Shown here: positions 35,371-42,473 of the stretch, in pieces
Numbering within the stretch: position 1 is the stretch's first letter
Layout: each line of letters starts with the position of its first letter
The notes under the pieces: model-generated
What the model was told of the DNA's origin: nothing
Databases searched by the model: none
Seen by the model: only the letters and a program-made list of their open reading frames with translations
Origin: Bacillus sp. EB106-08-02-XG196
Lineage (GTDB): Bacteria > Bacillota > Bacilli > Bacillales > Cytobacillaceae
Direction: 5' to 3'
Assembly: GCF_013396335.1 (NCBI RefSeq)
Contig: NZ_JABWSY010000002.1
Location: forward strand, 186,296 to 250,295
Length of the DNA stretch: 64,000 nucleotides
Position numbers and translations under genes: made by a program

Positions 35371-35704
35371 ATAATAGCGATGCATCACGGAAGGCATTGG
35401 GCTAACTCATATAATTATATTTAGACGTAAAAAATAGGGGAGTTAACCACCTTTAACCGTGATTAACTCCCCTATTGTTCAATTCAGCATCTATGTGCAT
35501 GGATGTGTTCACGAACCACCCCCTATTAAACCACCAGTTCTAAATTTAGGACTTGTGAATTACATTATTATGTAAGTTAATTTCCACCACCTGTAGTAAT
35601 AGCAATAACGTAAATCGTACTAATTACTTATTTGAGCAGCACAGCTTGCAATTGTATCAAAGCAAGAAAAGGACTTTATAACTACCAACAAGGAGATGGG
35701 TCTA
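35371..35704. other. intergenic region upstream of the collagen-like gene
   Basis: Contains copy 1 of a hairpin-plus-conserved-tail repeat (35433-35520, listed separately) and the AAGGAG site of the collagen-like gene at 35690-35695. Nothing else was recognised. Confidence 0.4.
35433..35520. repeat. hairpin repeat, copy 1
   Basis: Inverted repeat AATAGGGGAGTTAA / TTAACTCCCCTATT (35433-35446, 35463-35476) followed by a conserved tail containing AATTCAGCATCTATGTGCAT and GGATGTG. A second diverged copy with its own hairpin lies at 36445-36530, so the two bracket the collagen-like gene. Confidence 0.65.
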
Positions 35705-36349
35705 ATGAATCAAATGAAGAAGAGTTTTGACAACTCGTTTGTACGTATGTTTTTCATTGCATTATCCGTAGTTCTTGCTTTTTCGATGGTGGAAGTATTT
35801 GCTGAAGATAGCAATACTGTTTACTATGCCTGTGTTAACCAGAATAACGGTCTTCTTAAAATGGTTGATGAGGCTAAGGAATGTCAAAATCATGAAGTTA
35901 AGATTAGTTGGAACCAGGTTGGCCCAAAAGGTGATCCCGGTGTTAAGGGTGAAATAGGAGATACTGGGGCAATAGGTCCACAAGGTCCAACTGGCCTACA
36001 GGGACCGCAAGGGGAAACAGGTGTTTTTAACGGGAAGTTTGAAAGTCCAAATGGTCTATATTCTATCGAAGTGACAGATAATGGCTTATCCCTACAAGGA
36101 CCCGGAGGAGCTATTGATTTGACGGGTACATCTATAAACATAAACGGCTCATCAAATGTAAAAATAAACAGTATGGTAAAGACTGAAATAAAAGGCTCTT
36201 TAATAACACTTAATGGGTCATGTACTCCCGTATCTGGAGCCGGTGATAAAGTAAATATTCCATCATTGCCAGTCGGTGGAGGAAGCACAGGAACCGGTAT
36301 AGGAACTATATTACCATCCGGTTCTCCAACTGTACTGTTCTGTAGATAG
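35705..36349 (+). CDS. secreted collagen-like repeat protein
   Basis: A 214-residue protein: signal peptide (about 1-30), a short Cys-containing module ([11 protein letters not shown]...CQNHE.KISWNQ), a collagen-type Gly-X-Y stretch ([20 protein letters not shown] and following, about 14 triplets), then a beta-rich C-terminal domain. Such proteins occur on spore and cell surfaces of bacilli. ATG 35705 is chosen with AAGGAG at 9 nt; ATG 35696 abuts the site. It is flanked by two related hairpin repeats inside the Tn7-like element. Confidence 0.85.
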   Translation: MNQMKKSFDNSFVRMFFIALSVVLAFSMVEVFAEDSNTVYYACVNQNNGLLKMVDEAKECQNHEVKISWNQVGPKGDPGVKGEIGDTGAIGPQGPTGLQGPQGETGVFNGKFESPNGLYSIEVTDNGLSLQGPGGAIDLTGTSININGSSNVKINSMVKTEIKGSLITLNGSCTPVSGAGDKVNIPSLPVGGGSTGTGIGTILPSGSPTVLFCR

Positions 36350-36444
36350 TAAACTTGGCCCTGACCCCCAGTGCGGTAACACTTTAAAGAAGAACCAGGG
36401 GGACAGTTTCTGGTCTATCAAAATAAGGATATTTAACAAAAAAA

Positions 36445-36530
36445 GAGGGAGTTATTCACTCGGTACTGTGAATAACTCTCCTATCGTCTAATTCAGCATC
36501 TATGTGCATGGATGTGATCCAAGAACCACG
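36445..36530. repeat. hairpin repeat, copy 2
   Basis: GAGGGAGTTATTCAC / GTGAATAACTCTC hairpin (36445-36459, 36468-36480) followed by CTAATTCAGCATCTATGTGC and ATGGATGTG, almost identical to the tail of copy 1. The string AAGAACCACGAGG at its end reappears at about 37323. Confidence 0.65.
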
Positions 36531-36584
36531 AGGTGATTATATTAAACTATAATTCTAATGACTTTAACTCTATAAAATTAAACA

Positions 36585-36758
36585 TTAGTGGGACATTAGT
36601 TGAAATTGTAAAGATTTTACCCCCTCCGAAATAAAGGTCCAACTTTCAATATATTGCTCACTATAACGCTTAGCCTCTATATATGGCATATATTGTGACA
36701 AGTAATCTTCTAGAGGTGTACCTAATCTTTCTAGAAATTCTTCTGTAGCGTCAGCCAC
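36585..36758 (-). CDS. small hypothetical protein
   Basis: A 57-residue ORF from GTG 36758 with an AAGGAGG site about 11 nt upstream; residues such as FLERLGTPLEDYLSQYMPYI and KRYSEQYIESWTF look coding. It directly follows the end of a broken helix-turn-helix gene in another frame. A longer in-frame extension to 36887 exists, but that part overlaps the helix-turn-helix coding sequence and is probably spurious. Confidence 0.4.
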   Translation of the reverse strand: MADATEEFLERLGTPLEDYLSQYMPYIEAKRYSEQYIESWTFISEGVKSLQFQLMSH

Positions 36759-36760
36759 CT

Positions 36761-36973
36761 TTACCACTTCCTCCTTATCTTCTTTATCGCCTCCTTCCTC
36801 CACGACTTCACTCTTTCGACTGGGACGTTTAGGTCGGCTGCGATTTATCCGACTGTTTTTTGTTCTAGTATTGCTTTGGTTAGCCATACGGCTTGTTCAG
36901 GTGTTAGGCTGGTGCTGTATGTGGCAAAGAGGTCTTTTGCTAAGAACATGTCTATTATGGTATTGGTATCAGG
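36761..36973 (-). pseudogene. helix-turn-helix protein fragment with premature stop
   Basis: Reading leftward: DMFLAKDLFATYSTSLTPEQ, AVWLTKAILEQKTVG, then a TAA at 36845-36847, then in the same frame IAADLNVPVERVKSWRKEA and IKKIRRKW to TAA at 36761. The two halves join smoothly into a helix-turn-helix of the type EIAADLNVPVERVKSW. The 5' end is missing. The stop is TAA, so it is a nonsense mutation rather than recoding. Confidence 0.6.
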
Positions 36974-37265
36974 TTACATAGAATCATACAAAGTATCTAA
37001 AAAAGATTTTGAAAAATATATTTCTACAGAATATGTTCCGGCGGATATTACTTTTAAACTATTAAAAGATAAATATCATTTAATAAATGGAATAATGAAT
37101 CGGTTACTTACATTACCTAAGGAACTTAATACCACTAATCCAGTAAGGGTTCCAGAAAACAATATACAAGATAAATCAGAAAATGCACTCGAAACAGTAG
37201 TTAACCACTATAAAGAACAATACCGATACGCTTCTAAAAGATTAGAAGCGATTACCAACTCATAA
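36948..37265 (+). CDS. hypothetical protein, 5' end probably replaced
   Basis: A 105-residue ORF whose body (VSKKDFEKYISTEYVPADIT, KLLKDKYHLINGIMNRLLTL) looks like real protein and ends with a helical HYKEQYRYASKRLEAI. The first residues overlap the inverted helix-turn-helix fragment, and no good ribosome site precedes the ATG at 36948, so the original start may be lost. No family recognised. Confidence 0.45.
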   Translation: MSIMVLVSGYIESYKVSKKDFEKYISTEYVPADITFKLLKDKYHLINGIMNRLLTLPKELNTTNPVRVPENNIQDKSENALETVVNHYKEQYRYASKRLEAITNS

Positions 37266-37279
37266 TCAAAAAATTTATT

Positions 37280-37318
37280 AGCAGTAGATACATCTCTAGT
37301 TTCTGCTGCTTTTTTATT
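37280..37318 (+). terminator. probable terminator after the 36948-37265 ORF
   Basis: AGCAGTAGA...TTTCTGCTGCT imperfect stem followed by TTTTTTATTT, 15 bp past the stop. Confidence 0.5.
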
Positions 37319-37757
37319 TGCTAAGAACCACGAGGCCGAAGCCAGAAAGGCTTATATTTTTAAGTACCCATTATTTATTAATTCCAACTTCGACCGCCTA
37401 GTATTTAACAAATTCATGTTCCATTTTCTTTTATATTTCTCCACAGGAAATTTTCTTCTGCACAAAATAGATTCATTATACCCCCTTAGACTTCCCTTGC
37501 ATATTTACCATAGGGACTGAAATACCGTAGGACTTATCGCATAACAATTTACTTAACCCCACCTTTTTTAACTAACCTGGTCAGTTAGTTTATATACCAT
37601 CCTTTGTTACGCAGTATGTCGTCTAATATGAAAAGACGATCACTTTAAAATATAATTGAATTAAAAAAGGTGATACTCTTATTTAAGCACCGCATCCATT
37701 ACATTAAGCACAATATTTAACAATTTTTTAAATTATTATAAGAAAAATACATAAATA
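37319..37757. other. intergenic region with a TetR-type palindrome
   Basis: About 440 bp without an intact gene. At 37570-37590 the arms AACTAAC / GTTAGTT flank CTGGTCA, and a TATATA box follows, as in TetR-family operators. About 85 bp downstream a GGTG site precedes a truncated reading frame (LLFKHRIHYIKHNI then stop). This may be the remnant of a TetR-regulated gene. No tetR gene is nearby. Confidence 0.35.
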
Positions 37758-38273
37758 TTACTTTAAAATATGAAAGGGTACTCCTAATAGGTTCCATAAT
37801 ACTATACTACTTAATATTGCAAGTCCCCATGCTAATAGAGGTTTATGAAGGTGAATTTTTAGTAATGCAAATAATAGCATATCAAAAACAAGCGACCACC
37901 AAATGTTCCAAGAGTTATAATGTTTTATTAAACCTATTTTCAAGTCAATAGTTTCTAATCCAATATATATTAACACCCAGAACAAGTACCACAATATTGG
38001 TTTTCCTTTTTCTTTTGGGAACCTACCTAAGTAAATAAATACAGTTGCAGGGTATCTTAAGAACATAAAAGATAGAATAAGAAATATATCATACTTAAAT
38101 AAAGGTATTATTTCTTCAAACCTCCATAATCGATAATCATGGAATATCAGGTTATAAAATAAATCACCAATTATAAAAAACTGAATCGTAGGGTAATACT
38201 TTTTCCATCCCCTTAAATCTCCCCACTTAATTGCGGCTAATACAAAAAGAAACTTAATCGTAAGATGTATCAT
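37758..38273 (-). CDS. CBO0543-like multi-pass membrane protein
   Basis: A 171-residue hydrophobic protein with about five membrane helices and residues typical of the CBO0543 family (IKWGDLRGWKKYYPTIQFFI, FHDYRLWRFE). Function unknown. It follows the next membrane protein gene by 27 bp on the same strand. Confidence 0.6.
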   Translation of the reverse strand: MIHLTIKFLFVLAAIKWGDLRGWKKYYPTIQFFIIGDLFYNLIFHDYRLWRFEEIIPLFKYDIFLILSFMFLRYPATVFIYLGRFPKEKGKPILWYLFWVLIYIGLETIDLKIGLIKHYNSWNIWWSLVFDMLLFALLKIHLHKPLLAWGLAILSSIVLWNLLGVPFHILK

Positions 38274-38300
38274 ATTTGCTTCCCACTTTGTAAGAAATTA

Positions 38301-39143
38301 TTAGGTATAACGAAGCTTTATTTGCCATTTGTCATAAAAATATAGAATAAGAAAAGGAAAACAATAACGAATAATAGTTAAGAAATGATTCCACTTATTA
38401 TAGATAAGCCATCCATTAAAATAAGAAATCAAACCGAATGATACTGATAATATTGCTAAAACAATAAAAGAAAGTTTTTTGTACTTTACTGGCACCCTTG
38501 GAATAATGAATCCAACTATGTTAGCTATTACGAGACAAGAACCTAAATCCGAAATTCTATCATCTACCCAAAAGTCTTGTACAAGTCCCGGTCTAAAATT
38601 ATACATATTGAGTAGTACGTCAGGAATAGCTCCAGGTATAACAAGGATAAAGTAGGCGAAGCATGTAATTGATATATAATATGGAACTTTATAGGGTCTA
38701 TCGATAAGTTTGTTCGCATATTTCGAAAAAAATGAAAATCCAATTATGTATGCCAATGCTGAATAATGAAGTTTCCAATTTAGATATATAAGATACTCAA
38801 GTTTAAGATATATCCACTCCAGAAATGTGTAAACTATCGTGAAAATAATACTCGTTTTAAAAGGATGACTTTTAACACAATAACAAAATAAAATCGCTGT
38901 TAAAGGTAAAATTATAGAATCAGCACAAAGTATCCCCAAAAAATTGTCTTTATCAGGATCAGATAAAATATTAGTTGGAAATTTATAAAGATTAAAGATC
39001 AAATTAATAAAAATTTCTATTATATCTACAGTTATCAATGCAATAGTGAATATTGTCCAAAACGAATTCCAACTCACTCTTTTTGTTTTTAATAACCATC
39101 CTACAATAACCACCATGATAAAAATTTGAAAAAAATATAGCAT
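38301..39143 (-). CDS. multi-pass membrane protein, unknown
   Basis: A 280-residue protein with about eight membrane helices (for example FFQIFIMVVIVGWLL, IILPLTAILFCYCV) and a basic C-terminus. AAGGAGATAAT precedes the ATG. No conserved catalytic motif is visible. It forms a probable operon with 37758-38273 and a 43-codon ORF upstream. Confidence 0.6.
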   Translation of the reverse strand: MLYFFQIFIMVVIVGWLLKTKRVSWNSFWTIFTIALITVDIIEIFINLIFNLYKFPTNILSDPDKDNFLGILCADSIILPLTAILFCYCVKSHPFKTSIIFTIVYTFLEWIYLKLEYLIYLNWKLHYSALAYIIGFSFFSKYANKLIDRPYKVPYYISITCFAYFILVIPGAIPDVLLNMYNFRPGLVQDFWVDDRISDLGSCLVIANIVGFIIPRVPVKYKKLSFIVLAILSVSFGLISYFNGWLIYNKWNHFLTIIRYCFPFLILYFYDKWQIKLRYT

Positions 39144-39152
39144 ATTATCTCC

Positions 39153-39284
39153 TTAAATAAATAAGTCTAAATAATTTTCCTTATTTTCCCTTGAATGAAT
39201 AGTAGTATTTACAAAAGGGATAGCTTTTTCCAATTCCTCAAGAGGGCGTGGACATATCATTCGGACTAACATATACTGTTTCAT
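39153..39284 (-). CDS. small ORF upstream of the membrane-protein pair
   Basis: 43 codons, MKQYMLVRMICPRPLEELEK and onward, ending 9 bp before the next start, whose AAGGAG site overlaps its stop. The composition looks coding (proline, charged helix), but the start has only a weak GGGA site. It may be a leader-type or truncated gene. Confidence 0.4.
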   Translation of the reverse strand: MKQYMLVRMICPRPLEELEKAIPFVNTTIHSRENKENYLDLFI

Positions 39285-39977
39285 TATTTGTCCCAGAAAT
39301 GTAGACTCTAATTAAACACAAAAAAAAAGGAACAATTTTGGTCATTTTCATCAACCTAAAATATATTTAGGAATAGTTTGTCCAATCCAGTTACAATAAT
39401 CCTTACTGAAGTAATCTGACCGTTAGCTTAAGTACATTCTTTCACAAAGCCACTTAAAACTGAACATATGTATTACGCAGTATAAGTCTACTACGTTATA
39501 CATGAGTTAATCTGGACCGTTTGCAGAAGACTAATCTTATTGAAAGTCAATCAATTTTTTGTAACATTTTGATTCTCAAAACTATGGTTTTATATCTTTT
39601 ATCATCAGATGGATTGCAGTGGTAAACAGTCTGTCATTCTTTGGTACATTTCAATGGCCGTAATCAGAAAGAGTATATTTTTAGTGGAAAGCACCCCAGC
39701 CAACTATTTTTTTTAGTTGATTTAGGTGTTTCTTTTTTTATTTGGAGGGGATGGTATTGAGAGATTTAAAGGAGAAGGCACAAAGAAGACAAATGATTGA
39801 AATTGATATTAAATCATACCCGCCTGGTACTTGATAAATTTTTTCACAGTTGTACCGTCTTCGACAAAAATTTAGCAAAAATTTCCCAACATGTTAATTC
39901 AAGTTTATGTGTTATCATTCATTTTAGTTCCCATATATTGGGCAGATTTGAAAAAAATAGAAAAAGAAGTGGAGGAA
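39285..39977. other. intergenic region upstream of the secreted protein gene
   Basis: About 690 bp, AT-rich. A short plus-strand ORF of 27 codons at 39751-39834 has a strong TTGGAGGGG site and reads VLRDLKEKAQRRQMIEIDIK; it may be a genuine micro-ORF or a truncated gene. An imperfect hairpin at about 39690-39733 precedes it. No other gene was recognised. Confidence 0.35.
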
Positions 39978-41141
39978 ATGAAGTTATTAAAACTAGTTTT
40001 TACGTTTGTACTATTCTTTGGTATTACTGCACCCAGTATTAGCCCTGCTCAAACATCAGATGAAACAACAAGCCACATAACTGTAGAAAGTTTTGAGATG
40101 GAGAATTTATCATCTGAGCAAAATAACGATGGTTTATACGAGAACATCGGAAGTAAAAAAGTTAATTCTATTACAGAAATTACTGAAGGGAAAAATTCAA
40201 TTCAAACAAAAATTACTGCTCTAGAGGATTTTTATGACTTAGAAGGTGAATTTCAAAAATCTGTATTTAAGATTGATGTTTTTACTAATGACTACTCTAC
40301 AGGAAAAGCTAAACATAAATTCCAAGTCAAAGAATTTGATACACCTCAAACCATAGAGAATGTAACTAAATCCACCAAGATAACTGAGCCAAAAATAAAA
40401 ACTTTAACAGATACCGAGAAAAATACCGTAACTACCCATCTTAAGAAATTAATAAAAAACAACCATTTTAAAGTGACTGAAAAAGATATTGATGGAATAA
40501 CATTTGAAAAAATGAAAGAAATGAGAGAGATGAGTAAGAAGCTCCAAGAAGCAGGAGTACTTAAATTTAAAAATGGTTCAATTCAAATTGATCATGAAGC
40601 ATTAAGCGGAGTTATACAAGAAAATACTTCTAATTCTCCAATAACAACACTAGCTACTGTAGAAGCTCGTGGAGCATTTGATAATTATTATAATCACAAT
40701 TTATCTACAGGAGCATTTGTTGCTCAAGCTCTGAGTGGTACTGGGCATAAATATGTAAAAATTACAGGAACAACTTATAATAACACTAAAAATGCTAATA
40801 CCATGGTTAAATTTAAATCTGCTATTACTTCTTATGAAAGTTATGTTATTCAAAGAATGGAATACGCTACATGGACTGAAGTAGCTGGTTGGTTTGGCGT
40901 TTTAATGGGACTAGTAACCATCGTAGCTGGATATGGTACTGGACCTGTTGGATGGGTAGCTATTTCACTTTACTATGGTGGAGCACTTGCAACTTTTGCA
41001 GGTTTAACGTCAACATCATATGCAACTTATTCACGTTTAAGTTTAAGTAAATCAGCTGCTCAGTATTGTCAAACTGCAAGGGATTTATTGTACTATACAA
41101 ATTGGAGTGGCACTACTGCAACAGTTGTTTCAGGATTTTAA
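39978..41141 (+). CDS. secreted protein of unknown function with a hydrophobic Gly-rich C-terminal region
   Basis: A 387-residue protein with a signal peptide (MKLLKLVFTFVLFFGITAPS), a charged Lys/Glu/Thr-rich middle (about 30-220), and a C-terminal domain with two hydrophobic helices (GWFGVLMGLVTIVAGYGTGP, VAISLYYGGALATFAGL). The layout resembles large bacteriocin-like or pore-forming surface proteins, but I recognise no family. ATG 39978 is preceded by GGAGG at only 2 nt; an earlier ATG at 39891 lacks both a site and a signal peptide. Confidence 0.6.
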   Translation: MKLLKLVFTFVLFFGITAPSISPAQTSDETTSHITVESFEMENLSSEQNNDGLYENIGSKKVNSITEITEGKNSIQTKITALEDFYDLEGEFQKSVFKIDVFTNDYSTGKAKHKFQVKEFDTPQTIENVTKSTKITEPKIKTLTDTEKNTVTTHLKKLIKNNHFKVTEKDIDGITFEKMKEMREMSKKLQEAGVLKFKNGSIQIDHEALSGVIQENTSNSPITTLATVEARGAFDNYYNHNLSTGAFVAQALSGTGHKYVKITGTTYNNTKNANTMVKFKSAITSYESYVIQRMEYATWTEVAGWFGVLMGLVTIVAGYGTGPVGWVAISLYYGGALATFAGLTSTSYATYSRLSLSKSAAQYCQTARDLLYYTNWSGTTATVVSGF

Positions 41142-41150
41142 GATAATCAA

Positions 41151-41187
41151 TATAAAACGAGCTTGGAATTCCAAGCTCGTTTTATAT
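41151..41187. terminator. bidirectional terminator
   Basis: Long perfect palindrome with arms AAAACGAGCTTGG / CCAAGCTCGTTTT centred on AATT, between the secreted protein gene and the convergent small membrane protein gene. Confidence 0.88.
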
Positions 41188-41420
41188 TACCGTTTAATTT
41201 CTCTATTTATTTTTTGTTTATTTTCTTTTAAAAACAACAATATGCCAAAAACTAATAAAAAAACTCCCCCAATTGCTGTAAAAATCAGAGTCACCCAAAC
41301 CATAGGAGCAATCGTTCCGTTCCCAATAGCTCCTACAACGGGTTGGTTTATTTTATACATGATATAAAATGATGACAATACCATTAAAAGAGCCCCTAAT
41401 AATACGATATATTTTCTCAT
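41187..41420 (-). CDS. small two-helix membrane protein
   Basis: A 77-residue protein: two membrane helices (5-24, 41-64) and a basic tail (KENKQKINREIKR). AAGGAGGAAG precedes the ATG. It converges on the secreted protein gene. Such a size and topology is compatible with an immunity or accessory protein, but no family is recognised. Confidence 0.55.
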   Translation of the reverse strand: MRKYIVLLGALLMVLSSFYIMYKINQPVVGAIGNGTIAPMVWVTLIFTAIGGVFLLVFGILLFLKENKQKINREIKR

Positions 41421-41503
41421 ATCTTCCTCCTTACAAATTGTATTAATAACTTAAAGATAATCATTACCATTAATTTGGATATTTATAATTTTACCATATT
41501 TTA

Positions 41504-41780
41504 TTATATATATAGATATTGGTAAGAAAGTACATCTCGACAGTTTTTAGATTTTTCCCAATTTTGAAATTGCTTTCGGTTAGCATTCGGGAATTTCTCT
41601 CTCCACTCTAATAATTCTGCACGATATTTTTTAGTGAGTTCTGGGGATGTTATTTGAAGATCAATTAGATTATAAATTGTCTTTAGACTTACATCTAATT
41701 CTGACGCAATTTCTTTACGACTTATATTCTCATTCATTAACTTTTCAAACTTCTCTTCCCACGCATTACCATAACGGAGT
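41504..41780 (-). pseudogene. tnsD/tniQ C-terminal fragment (minus strand)
   Basis: The reading frame runs RYGNAWEEKFEKLMNENISR, KEIASELDVSLKTIYNL, then KYRAELLEWREKFPNANRKQ. This is the TnsD pattern of YG..W...L followed by a helix-turn-helix and a YR..W repeat. It lacks the N-terminal zinc-finger/TniQ part and ends in unrelated residues (CRDVLSYQYLYI). An internal ATG at 41737 gives a 77-residue ORF. Confidence 0.6.
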
Positions 41781-41910
41781 TAAAGAAAACTTTTACTTAT
41801 TTATATAATCATGATAGAGAATGGCTTGATGTCAATTTCCCTTCACAACGTGATAACCTGCATACTCCGAATAATTCAAATGTTACTCTAAAAAATAATT
41901 CTGAAAACCG
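41762..41910 (+). pseudogene. tnsD C-terminal fragment (plus strand, inverted)
   Basis: The plus strand encodes ITITELKKTFTYLYNHDREW, LDVNFPSQRDN and further residues, corresponding to the extreme C-terminus of TnsD (the YxWLYRND.EWL motif). It faces opposite to the fragment at 41504-41780, so an internal inversion or recombination broke tnsD. Its end overlaps the truncated tnsA. Confidence 0.55.
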
Positions 41911-42344
41911 TATTGAACCCGCTCATTTAATAGTTCTTCTTTCATTTTGATTGTTCGGGCAACCTCAGACACACCTTGTCCTTTATCTAAAGTTAATAAA
42001 AAATCCGTTGTCATCACAATTGGTTCATTCGTTTTAGGATCTGTAGGATGTTTAATACCTAACTCATCTGCAATGACAATTGTTTCTTCCAACGGAAATA
42101 AAGGAAATTGTTCTCTTATATCAATAACAAAATCCGAGTATTCAGTTAAATAAAAGTAATTTCGTTCCAAATCGGACAAAAATTCGTGCTGCCTTCCTGT
42201 TTTGATTCCTTTCAATCGAGTTGAGCGACCTAACGAAGAGACATCTTGAATATTCAACCACGGTTTATAATCTGAGCCACTCCCAGATCCACGACCTTCT
42301 TTAATCCATTTGTCGATTTTAGATGTTCTTGTTCTTTTAGACAT
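41883..42344 (-). pseudogene. tnsA: truncated tnsA (Tn7-like transposase endonuclease)
   Basis: 153 codons with the TnsA N-terminal domain: IKEGRGSGSGSDYKPWLNIQ, RLKGIKTGRQHEFLSDLERN, VIDIREQFPLFPLEETI, GIKHPTDPKTNEPIVMTTDF (catalytic Glu/Asp/Lys region). The C-terminal domain that contacts TnsB/TnsC is lost; after about KMKEELLNERV the sequence changes into the inverted tnsD piece. TnsA normally cuts the 5' ends of the element. It starts about 110 bp from the right end and reads inward. Confidence 0.8.
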
Positions 42345-42389
42345 AAAAAAACACCCCTTTAGACAATAATATCCAAAGAGGCATTTCTT

Positions 42390-42452
42390 CTCAACTTTTT
42401 TATAAACATCGCGACTTTTTTACAAACATCGCAACATTATTTCAAAACTACA
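42390..42452. repeat. right end of the Tn7-like element with tandem TnsB-type sites
   Basis: Reading inward on the minus strand: TGTAG, then GTTGCGATGTTTGTAAAAAA and GTCGCGATGTTTATAAAAAA in direct tandem (20-bp period), then a partial GTTGAGAAG. Overlapping 20-22 bp repeats at the right end are characteristic of Tn7-family elements. Confidence 0.75.
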
Positions 42453-42473
42453 GGACATCCTCGTTTCTTGTTT
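42453..42473 (-). terminator. right half of the split terminator and target duplication
   Basis: GGACAT (42453-42458) is the right target duplication. CATCCTCGT (42456-42464) is the stem half complementary to 34180-34188. Only 21 bp separate the element from the nrdJ stop codon. Confidence 0.75.

Larger units (their letters stand above)
34202..42452. mobile_element. decayed Tn7-like transposon (8,251 bp)
   Basis: Bounded by inverted ends TGTAGCTTTAAAATAAAGTT (left) and TGTAGTTTTGAAATAATGTT (right, minus strand) and by GGACAT direct repeats. A truncated tnsA reads inward about 110 bp from the right end, and tnsD fragments lie next to it; tnsB and tnsC are absent. The right end is 21 bp from the nrdJ stop codon, mirroring Tn7 beside glmS. 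Cargo: comK pseudogene, collagen-like gene, membrane and secreted proteins. It cannot move without help. Confidence 0.8.

Noticed and set aside
35980..36040. Tandem DNA repeat in the collagen-like gene
   Set aside because: The periodicity is the Gly-X-Y codon pattern of a real protein, not an independent repeat or CRISPR array.
36845..36847. Possible recoding at the in-frame stop of the helix-turn-helix gene
   Set aside because: The codon is TAA, which is not used for Sec, and the surrounding island is decaying.
36759..36887. N-terminal extension of the 36585-36758 ORF
   Set aside because: It is low-complexity, basic and out of frame with the clear helix-turn-helix coding sequence on the same strand.
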